Assembly: GCA_024663395.1 (NCBI GenBank) | Contig: JANFAH010000051.1 | Coordinates: 430,074 to 494,073, forward strand | Direction of reading: 5' to 3' | Length of the DNA: 64,000 nucleotides | Source: Pisolithus tinctorius | Taxonomy: Eukaryota > Basidiomycota > Agaricomycetes > Boletales > Pisolithaceae | In this document: positions 12,233 through 23,895 of the stretch, one piece after another | Layout of the letters: each line of letters starts with the position of its first letter | How positions within the stretch are numbered: position 1 is the first letter of the stretch | Made by a program: the position numbers and the translations under genes | Notes under the pieces: model-generated | The model's input: the letters and a program-made list of their open reading frames with translations, nothing else | The model's database searches: none | Told to the model about the DNA's origin: nothing

Positions 12233-13273
12233 CAATGCAGGTTGATCTTGATCAACAAACAAATGCGTGTCAGACTAACAAGAGAGCGAAAACCAGCTGA
12301 GGCTAACCTAGTAGAGAGATACTCGCCAACTGTCGTGAAAACGGCCGCGAAGAAAGTGCAGTACTTAACAGCGTAATCGACCTCTGTAGCTAGCCCCAAA
12401 ATATGTCGTCGGTATGGTGGCTGGCACATCATCCCGAGGATAGTTAGAATCATCTGGCGATAATCGGAGGTTCACGTACAGGACCACTACACCCTTCGTG
12501 CGAAGCTGGATGAGGTAAACCAAAGGCTGCATGGAAAGCATGGCAAAGGGCAGGTGTCGTGACAAATAACAGGAGGGAGGAGCGGGTCTGCATATAATGG
12601 GCGACGTGTGTCGGTGTCGACAGTGCAGACGTTGCGGCGGCGGTGCTGTGGACATGTTTCGTCTGAAATCGGGCACTTGAAGTTCTCGATGCTGAGTCTC
12701 GTGGTGGCGGGGGTATGGCAAGGGTGTTTGCTCAAAGGAACGCCTGCTAACTTGCTATCTAAGTCTTGGGCAGAGAATAAACACATAATTTAGTCAATGA
12801 ACGAAGTTTCTCAAACGAAAAGGCTATTCGCGCCCACCGTGCAAGATAAAGCCAGGCACTCTCAAACACCCCTACACCACCCTTCTCCATCCAGCTGCCC
12901 CACTCGCGTTCACCATTGACATTGACAAGGAACTTGACCGGATCCGGTAGGTGAAGCAGAGGATTTCCTAAGCGTGGCATGAGTGACATTCGAGACTCAA
13001 CGACCGGAGGAGGCCATTCTTGCCTTGAAACGTTGTCGAAACCGACGGATAGAGCGAGCGATGCAGCACAGACGACCGACCCGAGTATGGGTTAAGTAAG
13101 TTCTTCGAGCAATAACTCCCACCAGTAAACCTGTAGACCGACAAGCAGCTATTCGAGGTCTGAGCATGTAACAAAACATAACAACTTTATTTTGCAAAAA
13201 CAGTTTAGAAGGTAAGACATGGTACATGGAGTGGATATTTTTTGTTCAAAGCACAGAAGTCACGAAAATGTAG
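12233..13273. other. Left arm interval between GYF and gene A, no assigned gene
   Basis: Three short minus-strand frames are open here (12487-12786, 12759-12989, 12968-13227). None has a domain or composition I recognise. They overlap one another and only a few have an ATG, so I do not call them genes. The 5' part of a normal GYF gene would be expected here but is absent. Confidence 0.35.
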
Positions 13274-13481
13274 TTACGTTGTTAGCACAGGGGTGAGGAC
13301 ACGAGTTCCTCCACCGCCAGCCTGATGGAGCCTCTCCATTCCCTTCGTCAATGCACTGATGAAAACCTCCATTGGCACTTCATCAATCAGATCGGCTCCC
13401 ACCACCAATGATCTCAGTACCTCCAAGGCCTCCTCCAACTCCGTCAATCCCAACAAGGTATTGGAAACATACCGGGTAGCA
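13274..13481 (-). pseudogene. Gene A, left copy, 3' end only
   Basis: About 69 codons ending in GGGGTRVLTPVLTT and a stop at 13274-13276, identical in reading to the C-terminus of gene A at 35990-37124. The homology begins exactly at the inner edge of the repeat (13481), in the middle of the helix ATRYVSNTLLGLTELEE. The 5' two thirds of the gene are missing and replaced by unrelated spacer sequence. Confidence 0.85.
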
Positions 13482-14196
13482 CAAGGTGGCGTCGTTGCCC
13501 CCGGGCACCTGCTGCTTTGAGCTTCAAGTAGCACACTGTCATCAAGGTTCTAGCGATCGCAGTATTCTATCCGTCGCGGTGATTTTTGTTTGTTCATGTA
13601 CGGTACACACCCAAAATGGGACTTGTTTGTCTATGTGTCCGATCCGCACAGAAAGCCAACAACGGGTGACCTTGCATGCAGCAGGATGATGGAATCTACA
13701 TGACAATCCAGCTGTGACCAGTTCTTCGAGCGACATATTCCATGGGTAGCAAGGAATGTGAGTTATGTGCCAAGTTACTCCTGCCGGTACACAAGTTTTG
13801 CGCTGCGGCGCCCCGCTATTAGTCCCTTTGCTATTGACGACACTGGAATAGTTGCCAATACACAAATTGGACTGCTTCATGTGCTTTATCACAAAGCGGC
13901 ATGCAGGCTCTGCCTCATGGGATTCCTTCAATGTCTGTGGCTCTTTGTGTTGGCATAGTAATTGGTATTGGTACGTATCTTTTGTGCATTCAGTTTGAGC
14001 CTTTATGACCTTTTTTCCTTGGGTGAAACGCGGGATCGCCGGTATGCTTTATTCATGGAATATTCACCATGGTTAGAACGGTTTTAAAGGCCAATTTTTC
14101 TTGTGTGGCTACTCTGTGTGTCTTTCTCCCCTCGTATCCTCACATCTTCAGCACTCAGTTTTGTGGCACCTTGGCAACTAACTTGGCTTGATCAAC
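13482..14196. other. Spacer start, one unassigned reading frame
   Basis: A minus-strand frame at 13542-13931 (about 129 codons, cysteine- and histidine-rich, with WHITHIPCYPWNMSLEELV) is open but not recognised. Its Cys/His residues do not form an evident zinc-finger pattern. The junction with the left arm lies at 13481/13482. Confidence 0.25.
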
Positions 14197-14847
14197 ATGG
14201 AATGTGATGATGGTGATTTTGTCGTGATCCCTCCCTGTTGGTCAGCGGTATCAGAGCCCGAAGTTGAAAATATCTCAATCATTGGACCATTGGTTCGTCT
14301 CGTCGCTTTTCGTCGCATGTTTGCAGCCTGAAAGTATGGATCCCAGATGGATGCGAACACTGCATTGCGCATAGAGCTTGCTACCGCCAAGAAACACTTC
14401 CAGGAGTTTGTACATAGAGTAAGAACTTACTTTTCTATGCAAATTCAAATCAGTAACAGTCACAAGGTGGTTACTTTAGCGGAGAACAGCATGTCCTGCA
14501 GTATATGCTGCGAAGTTCTTCATAGACCGGTCGTGTGAGTTAGTTTACGTGTTAACACGAAGGCTGTTAATGACTTATGTAGGCTGCGCGATTGTGGACA
14601 TACATACTGCTGCTCATGTTTGCAGAGTCACTTCGCATATGGGGCGGGTAGAGACCCACTGTTACAAAACAAGTGCCCATGTGCCGCAAGCCTGCAATGA
14701 CTGCACCTGTAACCGCCTTCGCCCTTGAGAGGTTCTTGGATGGCATGGATGTCATTGCACAGGACATGCAAGAGGTGTTCTCTTCAGATGAATGCCTTGC
14801 TTTATCACGGATGGAACAGTTCATTCACAACAGTAGGGATGCGTGAA
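14197..14847 (+). pseudogene. RING-finger protein, frameshifted
   Basis: Two exons can be read. The first starts at an ATG (MECDDGDFVVIPPCW) and, after an in-frame stop near 14330, continues into a helical stretch and the first RING ligands MSCSICCEVLHRPVV. A GT..AG intron (about 14534-14581, gtgagt to tatgtag) leads to LRDCGHTYCCSCLQSHF, and then KCP..MCRKPAMTAPVTAFALE after a one-base loss between CP and MCRKP. The ligand order C-x2-C, C-x-H, C-x2-C, C-P-x-C fits a C3HC4 RING, the hallmark of E3 ubiquitin ligases. The C-terminal helix ends EQFIHNSRDA at a TGA (14845-14847). The stop and the frameshift inside the zinc-binding domain make it a pseudogene, unless the stop lies in an intron. 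Confidence 0.7.
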
Positions 14848-15049
14848 TACTGAGTATGGCTTGCAATGTATTGAGGTAACTAGAGTAATTACATCCTGAG
14901 TACATCCCAATTCTCTTGGTCGTAATAATAATGCATCATAACTACGCAACCTTGTGCGGGACAGCTAACCGTCGACCAGAATTATATCAATCCTGGAAAG
15001 AACCAGTTCTGGAGATCGGCTCACGGGATCAACGTGACAAATGTGATGC
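14848..15049. other. Gap between RING relic and Tnp2 transposase
   Basis: No gene. One end of the Tnp2 transposon should lie here or in the RING gene; I could not identify terminal inverted repeats. Confidence 0.3.
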
Positions 15050-18000
15050 CTACCTTATCCAGGGATTGTACATACAATATATCCCCCCCCCTTCATTTAT
15101 GGGTATTTTTGCAGAGGCGAAGTGGCACACTATATCCGTGCTAGTTATCAGCAATGCGTCAGGAAGAGTGCTCGTGGAGACGCAATATATTCCCGCATCT
15201 GGGAAGGCCGCATATACGTTGGCAAGTACGAACTCTTCTGATAATTCAGCATATCGAGCCACGATAAAGAACGTCTGCGCTGCCTTCTGCCCACTAGTTG
15301 TCGTTCTTGCATGGTAGAAAATACGCCGAATTATTCCGGCTGCGAGCCCACCATCGACCTGGAAGATGACATGGCTGTTGGGGGGAGACTTGGATTCCAC
15401 TGAAAACGACTCTCCACACCCAACTAATAGACTGGCGAGGATAGGCATAGGGCCTAACACCTTTGGTCGCGTCGTAGTCGCTTGTGTCTTAAGAGCCATT
15501 CGTTGAGGAGGCGGCAGTCATCCTGATCCAACGGTTTGAGATCCAACTCGCTGCAATTTGCACCCTGCTCCACTTCATCCAACGATCCGTCAAATGACAA
15601 CATATCATTGAATAAAGTTCCCCGCATATTGGTCTGAAAGATATGATCGAAGTCGAGAAGCAGACTCGTTGCCTCGTGAGGCATGGACTTGGAAGATAAC
15701 AAAGCCCGCAGATGTTGACCCATGCAGAAACGGCGCAGCATAGTCTGCTCCATTTCGCCTATCATGTGGTTTTAGCCTTATAATCCAGTAAAACTGTACT
15801 GCGTGCTTACCATGTTTTCCATTAGTTGGGATCTTCTGAAGCATCCCATTATACCTTTCAAATGGAAAGCACCTCCAAGCATGAACCGGGCCGAAATCCT
15901 CAAGGAGTTCTGCAAGATGAAGACAGATGTGGTGGGTAGGCGAGAGGCAAAGACCTGGATAGAGATCCAGTAGCGTCTGCAAGTACCGCTTCATATAGGA
16001 TTGATACTTGGATATGCGGTCAGGCGTCATGGTACGCATCATAACTAACCTGGTTGCTGAGACTAAGTCCATGAAGTTGGCAAACATCTTGTACTCGACG
16101 GAATGCGATCTTTCGTCCCCCAGAGGCGACCGAGGGTGAATGGAAGGTTAATCGTAAACAGAGTTCGATATTGATCAGCAGACAGTTTTCCATTCCGAGC
16201 ACTCCCGACTCCTCGTGACACAGGGGCGACCCAGGAAGGGAGAGATAAGCCATCCATATCCTCCCAAATGGAGGCCAGGGTGGTGCGGCCGAGTACTCTC
16301 GTCTTCTTAGCTTTCCTTTGTTGCTGGCGCTTGCTTGCCTTCGGTGCGTGTGTCTCCACCAAACGACCGTCCTCGTCCACAATGCCTGTCTTTTTTCGCT
16401 GAGACCGTCCAACGACAAAATACTGTGAGTGCTCAGTTCGTGAGGATGAGGCGCCACAGACATACCCAATCGTCCAACATCCCGGCCAATTCGAACTTAG
16501 AAAGTCCATCGTAAGACGGACGATCACTTGTTTCGCAGGCACTCTCACTCTTGCCAAGCCTCGCAACACAAAGCGCGACCAGAGAAGCCTTACGAAGTCG
16601 ACATAGCGCTTTCGTGCCTGTCGTGGTCTCCAACACTGCTAGTGCTTCCTCAAGTCCATTATCACGTGGGATCTCCATTTGAGGTTGAACGCAATCCATA
16701 GAGCCTAGTGAATGGTTGGGCTGTCCTCGGAAAGTGTCCGATTTGCGGTTACCCAATTCAGTTGGATTCGCAGCGTCTATTTGCTTGCACTGTATGTCAC
16801 AACGATGAAATGAGTCAATGAGTTTGCAGACAAGATATTTGAATGGGAGGAGCATACAAGGTCATTTACCAGCTCCTCTTTTACTCGTGCAGTGTAGTAA
16901 GCGACTCGCTCTTCCACGCTGGGTGGCTTCCCAGATACAGATGGAATGGGAAGTTTCAGGGAACACAGGAACACCAGCATGGCTTTCTTGAGGCGCATTA
17001 AAGTCGAGCGACTAGGAGTTTTGTGCAGCAGATTCAAAGCCTTTTCTCTCTCGCCTTCCAGTAGATTAAGAGCACAGCATATTAAACGGTCATGTCATCG
17101 GTCGGGCCCCCTGGCGTGCGCATGGGGGTCGCATAGTGAACGGAGGGAATGTCGTTAGGTGCTAGCGGAACATTTGGTTTTTCTACGACATCAGGCGACT
17201 GAGACTGATCTGGAAAAAGGGAAGTTCCATCGACGGACAATAAAGCATTTGGTTCATTGGTGGTTGCAGCGGGTGTGCCAGAGTCGGAAGCCGCATGGGT
17301 CATATCCGCTTCTTTGTCCCAGTCCATCTGATTTCTCTGCGAAAGAAATGGTATTCAAAAAGATTCAAGAAAGGGCGCACGAATTGGACTCACGAAACTG
17401 ATTAGTTGTTTAATGAGCCTACCTTTCTTGCCACCGAAACGGATTTGAAGCTCCCGACACATGAAGCGAAGCACAGGTTCGCTCAATTTTTGCAGGTCCT
17501 TGACCGTTCCGGATCGGAGAATGTGAAGACCACTTTGGATTTGGTCATACGACGGAGGCTGGTTCATTATGAGTTTGTCGTACGTTGCTCCGAGACCATC
17601 GTCAAGCTGGTCGTCCATTCCCCACACTTCGCGACAATGCTTCTGAATGAGGACAAGTAGGAAAGTGTGCATCGAGTCGAGGACAACGAACTTTCGAGGA
17701 TCCCAGTATGGCAGTCGGAGGAGTTCTGACCATCGTATGCCATACTCCTCGTAGAGCATGCAACGCGCAGTTTCGGAAGGTGCATCCCTCCATTGTCGTG
17801 CAATAGATAAGTGTTCTTCTCGGGTCATGCGTGGCCACGTCGACTCATCGAAATTCTCTATGTCTTGCAGCCTCATGCGGCAGTAGGAGCAGCAATTAGT
17901 GGATGTGTAGGAGGCATATCCAGCCATCTGACGAGCAGCAGGGAGATCACAAACCAGTGGCACAAGTGCACATCGAACTGTGCGGCCTGTGGGATGAAAG

Positions 18001-19693
18001 GTTGTTCTGGAGAATCGGATCCCATGGTGCCAGGCAGTAAGAAGATCATCTACCAGCGGTCGAAGAAGGTGGTTGATTTGGTGGAGGGAAGGTTCATATG
18101 GTCCGGAATGATCCGGCAAGGAACATATTCTCAGCTTTGTAGCGGATCTCTGGAGGAAGGTTAAGGCATATCATATAAATCGCACCGCAAGAAGCTTTCT
18201 TCCCAGCTTGTTTCCTTTGGAAAGGGTTGAAGCCATCCATATTGAGGCTAAAGATGTATCGGCCTTCACTACAGTCAGGTGAGATAAATCGCCGTCCATC
18301 TGGGCCCAGGAATTTTTGCAGAGCAGGTGCGTCCCATATATCCCGATAGACGCCAGAGTCTCCTGTCCGCCTAATACTATTGGGTTCTTCTCCAAGTACT
18401 TTTCAATCTCCGGTCGTGAATGAAGGCGGCCAAGCCACTCCTTAAAGTTATGATAAACGTAGAGCCGTGTTGGAGGGTACCCATGGGGGTCATCTATCTG
18501 CCCCTCTGGTCAGTTGCTTTCGCAGTAGCGCTGACATACTACACTAGATGGGGTGTCCTGATTGGTGCAGCGTTCAGGGAAGGACTCTAGCGGGTAGCAG
18601 CTGAAGCACTTGGGACAACAAACAAACTCCTCTGTGGGGGAGAGAGAGAGAGCATCTACAACTGATCTTATATCCCGGGGAACGCTATCCACAATATTGG
18701 AAGCCTGTTCGGAGGATGGCTGTCCAGAGGGCACCGACTGCATTGGAAGTGATAGTTTGAGCAACAATCGCAGGCCAGACAGTATGAACGTGCAGTGATC
18801 CATTGAAACACCACACAGGAGGTGGAGAACCGCAGCAATTATGTGCACGAGGAGAGAGATGGGATCAAAAAATTGGAGTAGTGTGAGTAACGTTCTGGAT
18901 ATGGCAAGATGAATAGCTTATCGCATTTTAGAGCTGAAAACCAACCTGTCTGGATGTCTGCAGAGGCATTGTGGGCGCCATGACAGGTATACTGTTGCAT
19001 CCATTCTTTGTGATTCGACTCATGAAGGGAACGTATCTCGTTTTTGGCTGCACTCTCTAGGACCCTGGCTTTCAAGCGTACATACACGTTAGGATGCGAA
19101 GACACATTTTGTGCCGCAGTTAATGCACTGCACAACAATTCCTCGTATTCGAGGACGTCAGGGTCTCCTTTCGTATCATGGGTTAGGGACAAAGGACCAT
19201 CAATGGCGTCGTCCACGCTCTCCGAGACAGTAGATGAAGGGGATGATGGGGCGCAGAAAACAGAAGGATACAGAGTACGCTTCTGCACATAGCGTCGTTT
19301 TTGTGCTGCCATTCGATCGGACAGGTATTGCAAATACTGGAGAACATCTCCGTCGGGTGGTTCATGGGGCTGTTCCTCGGTCACAGCAGAAGCTTCATCT
19401 TGCAGAACCAAAGGCATACACAGTGGCCCAGCCAGAGATGGCATATCAGGATGATCGCGATGTGTGCCAAAACACGAAGAGCCTTCAGGGAATACCGTGT
19501 TAGGGACTGCGAAGGAAAAAACTGGAGAACCAGTCGCACCAGCTGTAGCTCTTGCATTCTGCGCAGCACGATGTGCTGCATATTCCTTTCTCCCGAGGTG
19601 GCGTCCCCTCACCGAGTGCCCAGTGACAGGATGAACAGTGGTGTGATCATAGCACTGCCAGCACAGGCAATGAAAAACCACACACGGACGCAT
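15050..19693 (-). pseudogene. Tnp2-type (CACTA-like) transposase, decayed
   Basis: Fungal Tnp2 transposase (Transposase_21 type), which would cut and paste a CACTA-like DNA transposon. Reading along the minus strand: an ATG at 19693 opens a cysteine-rich start (CLCWQCYDHTTVHPVTGH), a charged linker follows, and the core has FALN-type block GRYIFSLNMDGFNPFQ, then ASCGAIYMICLNLPPEIRYK, HHGIRFSRTTFHPTGR, CDLPAARQMAGYAS, NCCSYCRMRLQDIENFD and KFVVLDSMHTFLL. Later come the DUF4218-like block HLAELLEDFGPVHAW plus CFPFERYNGMLQK (about 15820-15930) and the tail VCHFASAKIPINEGGGIY ending at a stop at 15050-15052. The frame changes repeatedly. Some jumps fit introns, others are frameshifts, so the copy is probably inactive. 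The 48-bp element at 19854-19901 lies just upstream. Confidence 0.85.
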
Positions 19694-20110
19694 TACCAAT
19701 CAACCTGTGTCAGAAACGCTCAAACTTAGGCCACTCTGTAGAGAGAATATTGTGACAAGCGCAGTATTTGGCAGCAGATCCAGATCCAGAAATGCTTATG
19801 TAACTTGTAGTGTTCTTCTATGATGTTGAGCTCTGGTTGTGGGAAAGTCTGTCGGAAAAAGCAAGGTCGGGTTTCCACACCTTGTGAGTTATTGGAACAA
19901 AGTGGCTGGCATTACGACTCAATTCCAAGACTACACAGCGGTTCAGTGGGACTAGTAATTACATTTACAATAGACTAATGTCAGTCGTCAGTGATCGTCG
20001 CCATTTCAGCAGCTGTTGTTGCTGTCATCGTCCACAGCTGTCGTTGTGGTCGGCGTTGTCCCAGCCGTGTGCTAGGACCGGGTTTAGTATGAGTGATACC
20101 AGCACTGGGG
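19694..20110. other. Upstream of Tnp2: no gene
   Basis: No supported gene. Contains the 48-bp element at 19854-19901 shared with both repeat arms. Confidence 0.4.
19854..19901 (+). repeat. 48-bp dispersed element, spacer copy
   Basis: Matches 3476-3523 at 41 of 48 bases and the inverted copy at about 46853-46900. It lies about 160 bp upstream of the Tnp2 coding start and could be part of the transposon's subterminal region. No perfect terminal inverted repeat was found. Confidence 0.6.
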
Positions 20111-21271
20111 TTAGTTTGGGTGATGAGCACCTGCGCCGGTGCTGGAGTTGGTGACCGTAGCTGTGGTGGAAGGTGAGACGTTGGGATCTGTACTACGTGC
20201 CTGTATTTGTACCAGAGGTTGAAGTGGCACTGGTACCGGGTGTAGGAGTGGCGCCTGTTTTGGAGATAGAAGGGGAAGGACCTTGGATGTAGCTGTGCAT
20301 GTATGCACCTGGGGGGTCTTGCATGACGACGTCACCGGACCCGGTGCATTTTGTGGTGGCATTGGCGTCCAATGCAGAAGGCGTGGAGGGCGTCTCTTCA
20401 TTGCACGAGTCGAGGAGTTCGTCGAGGGGGAGTTCGATGGTTGCCTGAAGATACTTAAGGCATGGTGAGATGTGGAAGAAGAGCATGCGACGTCTTCGCC
20501 GTACTTCATGGGTGTGGTCACATTAGTGATAGGAGAGCTGGAAGACCGAAATCGTTGGAGAACAAAAAGGGGAATTTGAGAGTGGGTCGTTGCGTAGCAA
20601 AGGACAGTGTTTTCACTTACGGGACGCTAGAGAGGAATCTTGGTCGTTGTTGGAGTCGTCGCCCGCAACGGAGTTGTGATTGGATGAACGAGTGGCCTGA
20701 CGACCACGTCTAGCAGCGGAGGCATGTGAATCCTTGAATTCGGGACAGGGTTTGATATCGGGTTTGCTAAGGACGTTGTTGGGAGCTGCAGGTGACGGCT
20801 GATTGACTGGGGAGGTGAACTGCATGCGTTTGATGGTGCGGGCTTGGCGTGAAGACTGGCTTGCGACTGCGCCAACATTCGGCTGTGTGTTGGCAGGTGA
20901 GATCGGTGGGAGCGCTGCGCCAGAGTTCTCCAGCTTCGAGATCTTCGCTGCGTAATTTGTTGGTAACCTTTGCCATATATGCGCGGTGGTACAGCGCGTT
21001 AGCAACTAAGAAACGGACGCCAAACGCAGGCTCCCTCTGAGAGTAGGGGACCTTGCTCTGGTCGATGCCGCTTGGCGCACGGACTTTCGGCCAGTTTGTG
21101 GCCAAGCCGCGCAGAGAACGGGGTCGCCCTGTGACAACGAAACCCGCATGCCACCGTACAACGAAACGAAAACCGAGAGCCGGATGGGAGATGCTTGTTA
21201 GTCGCGTCGGTATGTATTTTCGAGAGCTGACAGGCCGAGGCCATTAATTGAGAGCGTTGGCCCCTCTCCAC
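20111..21271 (-). CDS. Unassigned Ser/Pro/Thr-rich frames upstream of Tnp2
   Basis: Several open minus-strand frames follow one another: a threonine/glycine-rich segment at 20193-20486 (LPLDELLDSC, then QDPPGAYMHSYIQGP and a TPGTSATSTSGTNTG tail), a hydrophilic segment at 20613-21005 (PSPAAPNNVLSKPDIKPCPE, RRGRQATRSSNHNS), and one at 20767-21105. Together they could be exons of one low-complexity protein transcribed toward the Tnp2 gene, perhaps an accessory protein of that element. No domain is recognised, and the composition alone can keep such frames open. Confidence 0.3.
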
Positions 21272-21639
21272 CCTCTATGAGTCACGAACAATGCTGGGCT
21301 TGAGGGCCAGTACAGGGAACACTTCCTGACCATGCATACCACAGTGGAAGCACCAACACAGGGCTTTGTTTGCATTGGCATTAAATGATTCATAGGTAGA
21401 CAGTCGAATTAACCCAATGACATCGCTGAGAACAACACGCACCATGACTCAAGAGCAATGGTATGGGCCGCCGCATAAACTTGGTTCTAAAAGTTGGGAA
21501 ATGCTTGAGAAGCAACGTCGTCAAGAACTGATCTTCACCGAGTGAGCAGAACAGGTACTTCTTGTGCAAAGTAATGATACTGTGATCGTCCACAGCTTTA
21601 TCGACTTGTCATATATGAGCTGGGGTGCCGCAAAAATGA

Positions 21640-21915
21640 CGGCGAATAAATTACATAATTCGCGCGCAGATAGACATCGTTTCAGGCAAATGTCAAAAGC
21701 TGACTCCGAAGAGGCTATCGACCGAATGAGGAAGAGGGCGACATCACGTATATCAACGAGCGGAATCGTGTATTCAACAAGAAGGTTAGTACATTATCTT
21801 CCGTCTTTCTTTGTGATGCATTCTGATGCATTGCTCCACATTTCAGATTGTGGGATATTACGACAAATACACTGCAGAGATTTGAGCCAGTTTCGAGCAT
21901 GGATCCGAAGTTGCG
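21640..21915 (+). pseudogene. SYF2: SYF2 splicing-factor fragment, plus-strand copy
   Basis: SYF2 is a small component of the Prp19-associated spliceosome machinery. Its conserved C-terminus can be read here: a helix ending DSEEAIDR (about 21700-21723), an internal deletion of the K/R-rich segment, NEEEGDITYINERNRVFNKK, a 62-bp intron (21785-21846, gttagt to ttcag), then IVGYYDKYTAEI. An in-frame TGA follows where the family normally has an arginine (CGA to TGA, a CpG transition), and after ASFE the sequence diverges. The 5' half of the gene is not recognisable. The presence of the intron shows it arose by DNA-level copying, not retroposition. A second copy in the opposite orientation is at 28408-28660. 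Confidence 0.8.
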
Positions 21916-22189
21916 CATACAATCAGTCGACAGCCGAGACATTCGTCCAAAGCGTCCACGACGTTACTAAGATTTTGTCGGCCTGTGACTTATTTTGCGA
22001 TGCCTTCCATTGAGTCTTTAGTCAGCTTAGGGACTCCGGAGACTAACGTGCACCCCTCCGTCCTTGTTATCGGTCAGGACACCTGCGAATGGGAGGAAGG
22101 ACCTCTCAAGCCCAAGCCGAGACCCTAGTAGCAAAAGGAATGTTGCATTCCAAGAATTATAACTATAGTCAAAAATCACAGCCTGGTTA

Positions 22190-23895
22190 CTACTCATCGT
22201 CTGATTCATCACTGTCCACACCATCATAATCCACCAACCAGGAGTGGCCCTGTGCACGATGCACTGCTGGATCAGCTAACCAAGCCAGCACATTTGGACG
22301 GATCGAGTATGTGGGTTGAAGTGGCTGGACCGTCCGTTGTGGCATATGCGACTGGTGTTGCATAGTAGTGGTGACTGTCAGCGGAATGCCGACACGGCTC
22401 CGTGCTTCAGCTAAAACATCAGCGAGGACTTCAAATTCATAGATTGGCGGCAGCGTGATTCTTTCCAGTGATGGTAAGAGTCGTGATTGGGCTCGGGTAC
22501 AATGATGGTGAGCATCCAGGTATAGCGTGCGTATAAGGAATGCGGGGGGTGAGCGCCAAGGGTGATAGATGAGATCATACTCAGTCGGCAGAAGAAGTGA
22601 CTCCAAGTATCGGGATCCGCGAGGCGTTCCTCGATGCCCACAGGAAGGGACACCCAAAAGTCTTCCACCCTTTGCACTGCTACAACGGTGGGAATACTCC
22701 TAATCAGGTCAGTGAGGCGAGTGTCGGGAATGGCCAGTTCAGGACAGACCCAATCTTTGAAGGTCACCTGTAGCATAGAAGACTGGTCATTGTGGTTTGA
22801 CTGAAAGGAGAAGGCGGCGTGTATAGAGAACACGAAGGGAAAAGAGCCCTCCCATCTGGCGGGTCGCTAGCTGAAGCCCTTCCATGAACTCGCGGATGTG
22901 CTGGCCAGCATCGACAACGCATCCAACCTCGCAAGTAATGGAAGTCTGAGTGCGCCCAGAAGCCTGGCCGCAGCCATTATGGATGATTCAAAATAAAGAG
23001 AAGTTAGCTTCCCTAGATGTACTGTGCAAACGCGTGTGTCCCGATCCGTTTCTCCGTCGACAAAAGAATCCTGTAACCAAAGGTCCTCCAAGCCTGGAAG
23101 TAATGCTAGAACAGAAAGTAACTGAGAGACAGTACCAGCTGATTGGATGCGAAAGTTGCGAATACGAAGTGAAGATAGCCACAGAGAGTGAGGTGCTAGC
23201 TCTGTGCGAATGACATCCCAGCTGAATATACAGCCTTCGAGATGGAGGGAGGTGAGGCATGGGATTGAAATAGAAAAAATGGAGTCAGGGATATTTGCCT
23301 CGCTGTCCAAAAATTTTGAACACGAAATGTTGCAGATCGACAGAGAACGAAGAAATGGCGCTTCACTGGCCGTAATGGCAGTGCCCAAAACTTCCTCTAT
23401 GTCGTCCCCGTATCCCTCGATGTGGAGGTTTGCACATCTCTCGAAGTAGTTGGCTAGTATCGTGGTGAGATTGGGAATTGCGTAGCCAGTATTGTCTTCT
23501 GCTGTGTCGAAGTGGATGTCTAGGGGTACGGCTTGAGTTCGTCTAAGGATTTCGGCGACCCACATTGCGCTGTCGACAAGATTTAGAGCCTTGCACCAAA
23601 GGAGTGGAGCTTGAAGAATGATCGACCGCCACCTCGAGCACACCTGGCTCAAGCTCCTGAGCGTGGAGGTGTCTCTGTTTTCCAATCCAAGCTCGAATAT
23701 GAGAAGGAGCACATCGCCTGGTAGGCAAGCAGCTGGCGCAAAACTATTGCGCCACTGGCTTGCACAGACTATTGCAAGGCGGAGTGCATCAATTACTTCG
23801 TCGAGCTCTTCTGCGTCAGCAGTTGTGAGCATGGAAAGGAACTCTTCGCTCAATGTCGTTGGTGGCGAAGACGAGATGTCGCTGCCGCCTCCCAT
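22190..23895 (-). pseudogene. F-box protein with leucine-rich-repeat-like C-terminus, frameshifted
   Basis: Likely a substrate adaptor of an SCF ubiquitin ligase. From the ATG at 23895 (MGGGSDISS) the first frame gives about 343 codons. After a helical lead the F-box sits at about residues 58-100 (LPGDVLLLIFELGL, then LSQVCSRWRSIILQAPLLW), followed by irregular leucine-rich segments (LTSLHLEGC, LLPGLEDLWLQDS). The frame then breaks near 22900 (the family-like reading HIREFMEGLQLATRQMGGL is in another frame), resumes as VTFKDWVCPELAIPDTRL, and breaks again by one base near 22605. It ends with SLERITLPPIYEFEVLADVL and an acidic tail DYDGVDSDESDDE at the stop 22190-22192. At least two frameshifts make this an inactive member of the large Agaricomycete F-box family. 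Confidence 0.8.

Larger units (their letters stand above)
1172..13481. repeat. Left arm of a 12.3-kb inverted repeat
   Basis: This arm is the reverse complement of 36917-49198. At the inner edge the match ends at 13481 (partner 36917): the shared sequence reads gctacccggtatg in the right-arm orientation and the bases beyond differ. At the outer edge it ends at 1172 (partner 49198): the shared catcgtgcgt is followed by unrelated bases on each side. The two coordinates sum to 50398 at the inner edge and 50370 at the outer edge, so only about 28 bp of net indel has built up. Genes A (3' end only), GYF, R, F, TPR, Q and P all lie on the minus strand here. Gene A is cut at the inner edge and gene P at the outer edge, which marks this arm as the derived copy. 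Confidence 0.95.

Noticed and set aside
14916..15317. 133-codon plus-strand frame
   Set aside because: It lies antisense to the recognisable Tnp2 C-terminus (ending at 15050), so it is a shadow for most of its length.
15050..19900. CACTA-type terminal inverted repeats for the Tnp2 element
   Set aside because: I looked for CACTA...TAGTG ends around the gene and found no convincing pair; the element boundaries stay undefined.
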